This document shows positions 56,577 to 64,000 of a DNA stretch of 64,000 nt, piece after piece. A model generated the notes under the pieces. It was not told where the DNA came from, did no database searches, and was given only the letters and a program-made list of their open reading frames with translations. The position numbers and the translations under genes were made by a program. Each line of letters begins with the position of its first letter. Position 1 is the stretch's first letter. This DNA comes from Fallopia convolvulus (lineage: Eukaryota; Streptophyta; Magnoliopsida; Caryophyllales; Polygonaceae): positions 22,633,742 through 22,697,741 of the forward strand of contig OZ024720.1 of the NCBI GenBank assembly GCA_964016875.1, given 5' to 3'.

Positions 56577-57202
56577 AAATACCCCATACTTAGACTTGCT
56601 TGTCCTCAAGTAATCAACAAGACATCAACCAAAACCATCATCACAATCTTCAAGTGTATGCCCTTATCAAATGGCAACATCAAACCACAAGTAGAAATAG
56701 ACAAGTGAATCTAACGTCATCACACATATATGAGCAACCTTAAGCAAAAGCAAACAAGAATCCAAGCTTACAAGGGTAATGTGTTTCTCTCAACTCTCAT
56801 GTGTTTAGGCTTAGAATAACAACTCTCAACTCAATCCAATATGCAAAAATCAACACAGTCATTGTTACTTATATCACCAAACTCTCCACCGGAGATGTCA
56901 AAACATATAAAAATCATAAAGAGAACTTAGGCTCAATGGAAAACTTCATAGAAGCTTCCATGCGGCCGGGTTGTAGCGGGGCTTGGTAATGACAATAAGG
57001 TGTGAAATTATTTTGGTTATGTGGTCCTAAAAATTCCGGGATAAAAAGTCCTAAACACTCCAACACAACTCTCAAAAACAACATACCAAACTCATTCAAA
57101 CAATTAAAGCACACTCTTTTTTTCATCTCTTCAACACCTTTAATATCCCACTAATTTTTTATAAAACTGTTGATATGGATTTACATGACAACGACGCCAA
57201 TT
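56577..57202 (-). other. Short interior between L1 and L2
   Basis: About 625 bp holding the L1 polypurine tract at one side and a worn primer site at the other (minus AATTGGCGTCGTTGTCA, 57202-57186). Too short to encode anything; it is either a miniature derivative or the scar of deletion between two elements. No reading frame is supported. Confidence 0.6.
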
Positions 57203-58520
57203 TGTTGATAGGGATTTACTTTACAACAAATAAACTTATAGTCAAGACCCCGCTGAGTATAGCGAATTCAGGATCGTTCCACGGGAAGCACGGTTGTTTG
57301 TCTATCAACTACTAAAAATAAGAAAGACAAAGAAAAATAGGCAAAAACACTTACGACCAACCTCGTTAACGACCTTGTCAGGGTCGTTAACGAACCTGGA
57401 AAACCTACGAACAAAGATAATTAACGATCTAAAATCAGGTTCGGTACCGAGGTATGTTAACTCGATAACGAATGATTTCAAAGCAAACTCAATAAGATAA
57501 AAAGATCTAGGACAAGGGTTACCATGACATAGCCATGCATATAAACTCATAATAAGATAAAGATCATGCCTTTAAAGATAAATTCATCAACTTTCGCACA
57601 TTTACAAGCAAATCAATCAATTCTCATAAATTAATTCACTCTATCACTTGTTTTGAATCCCAAGCTCGAAACTTTCGTTAACGAACAATAGCAGCATTCA
57701 AGTTAATAACTTTCTCGTTTGATCAAGTTGAAAACTCAAATTACTTCAACTATCGTCTAAGCGTAAGCTCAACAAGCAATTCAAATAGATAAAAGGCACT
57801 CAAAACATCAACTACTCATTCAATCATGGACAACTATATCGGGTTTCAAATCCCGATCCTAGATAAAGAGAACTACTCTCATGATAATAAAGCTAACAAC
57901 TTTAATCAAAGAAGACATAAAACAAAACTAAACTCAATTGAAATTAATAAGAAAATATCGTATTACAGACTTCCTATAGAATCCGAAAACACAGAAGAAC
58001 ACCGAGTATGAATTCGATCAACGAACCTAAGCCCTTCTCTCGATCGAACCTAGTTCGAGATCTTCTCCCCACTCGACTTCTCCTAAAACTAATCTGACTC
58101 CCCCCTTTTCTAGACTTAGAACAAGGGTATTTATACTAAGAAACTATCTAATAAAAAGCCTAAAAGATAAAAACTTACCCTACTTAAAAGATAACAAGAT
58201 AAAAGATATAAGATATAACAACCTAAAGTCGGCCAAGCCTCTACCGACACGGGGCCCTCGTTAACGACCCCGCACAGGGTCGGCAGAGATTACAAAACTC
58301 CTCTAAAAAATTATATGTCTTCGTTAACGACCTTCATGGGATCGTTAACGAGCCTCTATTTTGACTTTTCTTCAACTTCTTCTCGACTTTAACTTGGACT
58401 TTAACTTGATCTTCTAATACAATCTTCTTCCTCTTCATTCCTTCCATCCTCCACCACAAGACCTCAACTCAGCTCAAAAAGTGCTCTTTCCAGCTCAAAA
58501 ACCTACAAAAAGACAGAAAA
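57203..58520 (-). repeat. Athila-like LTR L2
   Basis: Starts TGTTGATAGGG and is closely similar to L3 (59103 onward) until GACAGAAAAC near 58520, where it switches to L1-like LTR sequence. TATA-like GTATAAATA on the minus strand at 58136-58128. TCGTTAACGA palindromes lie near 57361, 57380 and 58258. Confidence 0.8.
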
Positions 58521-59102
58521 CTCTTCTACCTCAACTAGGATAGATCCGCTTTCGTTTCAAAACCCTAATTTGACTATTCTGATTCAAGGTTTCGCCTTCG
58601 CTTCAACTTTGAATGAGAAATTCCTTTCAACTTTCGTTTCAAGGATTAAGAGCAAGAGAATAGATTCATGCAATAAAAACAATCAAGACATGATCACAAA
58701 CAAGCATGCACAACCATTGTTGGGTTCAACCCCAACCTTAGAGAGAGACTATTCACAATTCATAATAATTAAAAACATCTAAATTAAATTAAAAAGAAAG
58801 CTTACAACCGAATCCAAACGATAGTTCTTCTCTACAAAACTCGCCTCTTCCTCTCTCTCACACACCTCTCTCCTCCCCCTACTTGCCCTCCAAGGCAATT
58901 TTGATTGTGTAGAAAACAACAAAGGGTAGACAGGTTCGGAATAGTAACCGGTTTTGTCAAATTCAAGCCTGCGACGTCCTGCTGGCATACGCTGAGAAAA
59001 GAGACAAAGAAAACAAAATTAAAAACAAAAACAAGGTCGGGCTATTCTCGAACCCACAGATAAACAAACAAACACTGTTGCTTCCCCGGCACGGCGCCAA
59101 TT
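58521..59102 (-). other. Chimeric junction: L1-like LTR piece and primer region
   Basis: 58521-58820 matches the interior of L1 (55567-55850, GATCCGCTTTCGTTTC and AATCC...TTGACTATTCTGATT), not L3. Then comes unrelated DNA to a primer site, minus TTGGCGCCGTGCCGGGGAAG at 59101-59082, close to the tRNA-Asp site of Athila elements and adjoining L3. Confidence 0.6.
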
Positions 59103-60570
59103 TGTTGATACGGATTTACTTTACAACAAATAAATTTATATTCAAGACCCCGCTGAGTATAGCGAAGTCAGGATCGTTCCACGGGAAGCACGGTTGTTTG
59201 TTTATCAACTACTAAAAATAAGAAAAACAAAGCAAAACAGACAAAAACAACTACGACCAACCTCGTTAACGACCTTGTCAGGGTCGTTAACGAACCTGGA
59301 AAACCTACGAACAAAGATAATTAACGATCTAAACTCAGGTTCGGTACCGAGGTATGTTAACTCGATAACGAATGATTTCAAAGCAAACTCAATAAGATAA
59401 AAAGATCTAGGACAAGGGTTACCACGACATAGCCATGCATATAAACTCATAATAAGATAAAGATCATGCCTTTAAAGATAAATTCATCAACTTTCGCGGA
59501 TTAACAAGCAAATCAATCAATTCTCATAAATTAATTCACTCTATCACTTGTTTTGAATCCCAAGCTCGAAACTTTCGTTAACGAACACTAGCAACATTCA
59601 AGTTAATAACTTTCTCTTTTGATCAAGTTGAAAACTCAAATTACTTCCACTATCGTCTAAGCGTAAGCTCAACAAGCAATTCAAATAGATAAAAGGCACT
59701 CAAAACATCAACTACTCATTCAATCATGCACAACTATATCGGGTTTTAAACCCCGATCCTAGATAAAAAGAACTACTCACTACTCATGATAATAAGGCTA
59801 ACAACTTTAATCAAAGAAGACATAAAACAAAACTAAACTCAATTGAAATTAATAAGAAAATATCATCTTACAAACTTCCTGTAGAATCCGAAAACACAGA
59901 AGAACATTGAGTATGAATTCGACCAACGACCCTAAGCCCTTTTCTCGATCGAACCTAGTTCGAGATCTTCTCCCCACTTGACTTCTCCTAAAACTAATCT
60001 GACTCCCCCCCCTTTTCTAGACTTAGAACAAGGGTATTTATACTAAGAAACTATCTATTAAAAAGCCTAAAAGACAAAAACTTACCCTACTTAAAAGATA
60101 ACAAGATAAAAAATATAAGATATAACAACCTAAAGTTGGCCAAGCCTCTACCGACACGGGACCCTCGTTAACGACCCCGCACAGGGTCGGTAGAGATTAC
60201 AAAACTCCTCTAAAAAACTCTATCTCTTAGCTGCGTTAACGACCTTCATAGGATCGTTAACGAGCCTCTGTTTTGGCTTTTCTTCAACTTCTTGTCGACT
60301 TTAACTTGATCTTCTAATACAATCTTCTTCCTCTTCATTCCTTCCATCCTCCACCACAAGACCTCAACTCAGCTCAAAAAGTGCTCTTTCCCGCTCAAAA
60401 ACCTACAAAAAGACAAAAAACGGAGTAGCTTCCATACTTCTCTCAAAATATGCAAACTCATCCAAAAACACACAAAACTAACTCTAAAACATACTAAAAC
60501 TAAACTAAACAAACTAAGAAACACACCAAAAAATAGACTAAAAACACGAACATAAAAAACAACAAAGAGG
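59103..60570 (-). repeat. Athila-like LTR L3 (5' LTR)
   Basis: TGTTGATACGG at 59103 directly next to the primer site. Nearly the same as L2 up to about 60420. The outer end near 60570 is uncertain. On the minus strand TATA-like GTATAAATA at 60043-60035, preceded by a block with ACCGAC (60150-60155), GGTCGGT (60185-60191) and TCGTTAACGA (60165-60175, 60250-60262). Confidence 0.7.
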
Positions 60571-61779
60571 ATTTGACTCATGCACTTTATTCACTACTCA
60601 GTTCTTCTTCTTCTGCTTTTGCTTTTTCTCATCATTTCTTTTTTTCTTCTCGGCTTTTCTGACTTTTTCTTTTCTCTTCCATTTTTTTCTTTTTTTCACT
60701 AGGTGCATATAGAGAACCAAACTCCTTTTACATGATAAACTGCAACATCATCACTTACCCAACCCAAATTACCCCACACTTGAACCAATATATCTCTCTC
60801 AATAAAAAATATAACCAACACTAAGTCCAAATCCCCAGATAGGTTCAAGCTAATATCGGCTAGGGAATATTTTGTGGAGCTGCAAATAAAAGGCTTAAAG
60901 GCTCAAATTGGCTTCAAAAAGAGGATAATGAATAGGTAGGTAAAAGAGAGAATAAAAAGTGGTTTATAGAAATATGTTCTCAATCATATGATTTCGCATG
61001 CAATGAACTAATATCTCATATAGGCCTTAAGAAATAGATAACCATATCAATGACAAGAGATAATATGCATAAGGAGAGTAAATCACACAAGAAAAGAAGA
61101 GGGATTCTTGATATTCTCCCCATAAGGTCAAAAATAACTCACTAGGTAGAAATTTTTGTTGGATTTAAGTCACCTCTACCTAGATCATATGTGCTCAATT
61201 TTATCACATGCTAAATATTCACATAAAAACAACTTTTCAACATGATTCAGGCAAATATATCCAAACATGCTAAAGGGATTACATGATCAAGCAAGTTAAA
61301 GCTTTATCATAGGACATCTAAGTGGAACATTATCAATCCTAAAACACAAAACACAAACAAAAACTGAGTTTCCTTTTCCCACACCCCATACTTAAACCAA
61401 ATAGTATCCTCATTGTTTAAAGACATAAAAAGATAAAGAGGATATGGAAAAAGGAACTCACAAAATAAAACTGAAGCTATTTGAAGTAGATAGTTGATCT
61501 CAAAGGAGTTTGATTTTTCTTATTTCCTGTAGAGGTCGGTACCGACCCTGTGGAGCTCGGTAACGAACCAACTTTGTGTGCACCGATTTCTTTGTTCTTA
61601 CAGTCATCATCGAGAGTCTTGAATTGTTATCTTCTTTGAGGTAACCCTTCGTCTTCTTCATTGTATCTAAGTCACTTTATAGAAACATCTATCCCTACTA
61701 TACTAATCTAACCTAAAAACAAGTCAAAAGAAAGCTAGCAAAAAGATATAAGAAAGCAAAAACTAAAGCAAAAACTAAA
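60571..61779 (-). other. Gypsy-like noncoding interior
   Basis: Diverged from the noncoding interior of element Y (shared order of GGCTAGGGAATATTTTGTGGA, T-rich tracts, and CCCACACCCCATACTTAAAC near 61378). No reading frame. GGTCGGTACCGACC occurs at 61533-61546. Confidence 0.5.
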
Positions 61780-62805
61780 GCAAAAACAAAAAGCGGGTTG
61801 CCTCCCGTAAGCGCTACGTTTAACGTTGTTAGCCCGACGAACTTACCTTGACCCTAAGGTGGCTTGAATTCGGCTTTTTAGGGATCATTAGAAACCCCAT
61901 AATTATCCTGAAAAACATCAAAGCTTCTTTGTAAGAGATGTGGTCCTCTATCATTAATCAATATGCTTGGAAGTCCTTCATAAGGGTTAGAAAAATTCGA
62001 AAACCAAGGGGGTTTCGACTCTTTCTCATTATGAATAGTAGAACAAGGATATAGATCAAGGACATAAGAAAGGATCATGGTCAGAATTAATTCGACTAGA
62101 GTAATAAGACTCACCGGGATCGATCAGATAGGGGGTCGTTACCGAGGTAGATGGGGTCGTTACCGACCCTACTGGGGTTGTTAGAGCTTCGGTATCGTGC
62201 AGGTTGAACTCGGTTACAGTGCTAGGCTGCGTACCACCCCATGGTGGGTCGGTAGGACTCTTGGTATGCGTCTTGTTCTTGGATTTTCCTGCTTCTGCTC
62301 TCAGAGAAGGGTCCTTACCGCGCCATGGGGGTCGGTAGGCCCTTCGGTACTGCATCTAGCAACCTCGTTCATGGCAGGATTGAAGCGAAACTCGACCTTC
62401 TCTTCTCCAATATCAAAAGTGAGGAGTCCCTTCCTAACATCAACTCTTGCCCCTGCGGTGGCTAAGAATGGTCGTCTAACAATGATTGGCACCATAGGAT
62501 CTTCTGGCATCTCCATCACTATGAAGTCGTTTGGAATAAAGAATTTTCCAACTTAAACGAGGACATCCTCTATGACTCCATTCGCCTTTACACAAGATCC
62601 ATTTACCATGTAGATATTCATATTGAAAGGTTCCAACGGTCCCATATTAGGCATGGACAAAATAGAGAGTGGTAGAAGACTTGCACTGGCACCTAGATCA
62701 CATAAAGCTTTAAAATGATAAGCTCCAATACCAATAGTGATAGCGAACTTACGTGGATCACCTAACTTTTCTGGGAGCTCTATGGACTAGACCTCGTTCG
62801 TCAGC
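61780..62805 (-). pseudogene. Athila-like gypsy protease region, broken
   Basis: On the minus strand from about 62790: a retropepsin-type segment with GDPRKFAITIGIG, then CDLGASASLLP (the catalytic DTGA is changed to DLGA), MPNMGPLEPF, and in 62519-62301 EDPMVPIIVRRPFLATAGARVDVRKG, the flap and C-terminal part of gypsy proteases (expected ILGRPFLAT). Stops occur near 62790 and 62555. Below 62300 the frames 62355-62056 and 62114-61878 have no recognised domain and carry GGTCGTTACCGA-type words. RT and integrase are not present. Confidence 0.75.
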
Positions 62806-62827
62806 TTTGTGATAGCATGCATATAGG

Positions 62828-63175
62828 CACTGTTCTAAGAAACAGTCTAGGCGGCCGCCTAGGCGCTGGGCGGTGGTCCACCGTCCCGATTTTGCCCTGG
62901 GCGGTGTTCTGGGCGGCTAGGTTGGCTGGGCGGGTGCCTAGGCGGGCTGGGCGGGTTAGGCGGGTTGGGCGGCCTTCTAGGCGGGCTAGGCAGCCTTCTT
63001 GTTAGCTTTGGCGGACTCTAAGAAGGCTCTAGGCTTGAATTTATACAAATACATTATAATATGATTATTCTTTATTTATATATTCTTACTAATTAAAAAT
63101 AATAATCCTATATAAAAAAATTCAAACCAATCCGCCTAGGCCCCCGCCTAGTGCCTAGCATTTTTTAGAACACTG
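62828..63175. mobile_element. hAT MITE inside the LTR
   Basis: 348 bp with terminal inverted repeats CACTGTTCTAAGAAA / CAGTGTTCTAAAAAA (13 of 15) and a perfect 8-bp target duplication CATATAGG (62820-62827 and 63176-63183). GC-rich arms of reiterated CTAGGCGG words include the 16-bp palindrome at 62847-62862; the centre is AT-rich. No transposase. Confidence 0.93.
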
Positions 63176-63473
63176 CATATAGGTATGGTTTAGATGCATG
63201 TTTTATGTTTATTTTTCATAGGTTTAGCTTAGTTTTAGCTTAGTTTTTAGGATTTATCGTTTTCGGGTACACTGCGCTTGTTTGCTATGTTTTGCAGGTT
63301 TTTAGGTATTAGAGCAAAGCAAGGTGTGATCCGAGCTAGCTATGGTGGTGAGTTAGAGTGCATGAAAGAAGATTGAAGAGATTCAAGTGAAGATATCAAG
63401 AGCATAATCGAAAGGAACCAAGTCAAGAGGAAGACACGACTCATATCAAGGGGGCGCGGGCACAAAAACAGAG

Positions 63474-63487
63474 GGCGTGGCCACGCC
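63474..63487. promoter_or_regulatory. 14-bp palindrome GGCGTGGCCACGCC in LTR
   Basis: A perfect palindrome about 150 bp upstream of the TATA-like sequence of this LTR, in the same relative place as the GC-rich blocks of other LTRs in the window. Confidence 0.45.
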
Positions 63488-64000
63488 ACCTTAGGAAGAT
63501 CCCACGCCATCCACCTTTCGACGGACATGGTTGTGCCGTGAGTTTTGGGCCTCGGGTTGGACTTATTTAGGTCTTTTCCGACTTGTTTTATTGTATTTCG
63601 GGATATTTTGATCTTTGTAGACCCTTGGGGCATTTAAACCTTGTTTTTAGTTTCTCTTTCATAACTTAGACCATAATTTTGGAGGCTAGTGTTTTGGAGA
63701 GAGTTTTCTAAAAAGAGCCATCTTTGAACCTCTCGTAAGTTTTCCTTTAATTTAATTATGCATTGCTAAATTCTTTGTGTTTGACTAGTTATTGAAATCA
63801 TAGTTGCATAATATTGTGAGCTTTGATTGATTCTCAACAACTTGAATAGGTTTTATTCTCTGTGCTTAATTGAATCAGAATTATTCTAGGGTTTTGTTAG
63901 ATTGGCCACCTAATAGAATTTATAGGTTAATTGTACAACTAATCTGATTAAGTCCCGTTCGAGATTAATTAGATAAAGTAGCAACTATAATTGTTTAGAC

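Larger units (their letters stand above)
62810..64000 (+). repeat. LTR of the X/Y family, cut by window end
   Basis: TGATAGCATGCATATAGG starts at 62810 and continues after a MITE at 63184. From 63640 on it is the reverse-complement match of the Y LTR (for example the TAGAATTT-TAGGTTAATTGTA and CCCGTTCGAGATT blocks). TATA-like CATTTAAACC at 63631-63640. It has inserted in the protease remnant. Whether it is a solo LTR or the start of a full element cannot be told. Confidence 0.85.

Noticed and set aside
55250..60570. CRISPR-like or satellite array
   Set aside because: The repeats are LTRs over 1 kb long with primer sites and polypurine tracts in a plant genome.
62817..63005. Arg-rich plus-strand frame
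   Set aside because: Falls within the reiterated CTAGGCGG arm of the hAT MITE.

Overview
The window is plant nuclear DNA, most likely from a eudicot. The AT-rich intergenic background, intronless ATL-type RING-H2 gene, Ty1/copia elements primed by initiator tRNA-Met, Ty3/gypsy elements with tRNA-Asp-type primer sites, a Cassandra element carrying 5S rRNA sequence and hAT MITEs all point to a flowering plant. I cannot name the species. I could support only one complete host gene, at 21586-22137 (RING-H2 finger protein, ATL66-like). A second gene may begin at the extreme left edge on the minus strand. Nearly everything else is transposable elements, many nested.

Layout. 1-5240: AT-rich DNA with a worn LTR-like piece, a LINE RNase H scrap and a GC-rich repetitive block. 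5240-8500: minus-strand copia fragment with 5' LTR, primer site, gag, protease and the start of integrase. 9916-10284: hAT-like MITE. 10292-21015: degenerate Sirevirus copia (Sire-1) with gag, pol and an env-like reading frame, the last split by a 506-bp Cassandra TRIM (18437-18942). 21016-24141: island holding the ATL gene. 24142-33883: a second, young Sirevirus (Sire-2) with 895-bp LTRs and a perfect ATATT target duplication. 33888-34940: minus-strand copia remnant.

36245-54356 is a short-LTR copia cut in two inside its reverse transcriptase/RNase H region by about 13.5 kb of nested Ty3/gypsy-like DNA. In it lie a left-truncated element X, a complete non-autonomous element Y (40510-46016, TSD CTTGT) with a gag-like CCHC frame, a 3.7-kb solo-LTR-like element W (46661-50366, TSD AAGTT), and a solo LTR (51142-52567, TSD GAAAG) inserted into X's own 3' LTR. 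54357-62809 is a tangle of Athila-like minus-strand LTRs and internal DNA ending in a protease remnant. From 62810 to the edge runs a plus-strand LTR of the Y/X family, carrying a 348-bp hAT MITE (TSD CATATAGG).

The elements work as layers rather than as a pathway. Target duplications give a relative order: hAT MITE, then Sire-1, then Cassandra; copia-3, then X, then Y, W and the solo LTR. A recurrent pattern is a palindrome-rich block some 60-250 bp upstream of the presumed TATA box in several gypsy LTR families. Each family has its own palindrome word, including inverted ACCGAC (DRE-like) pairs.
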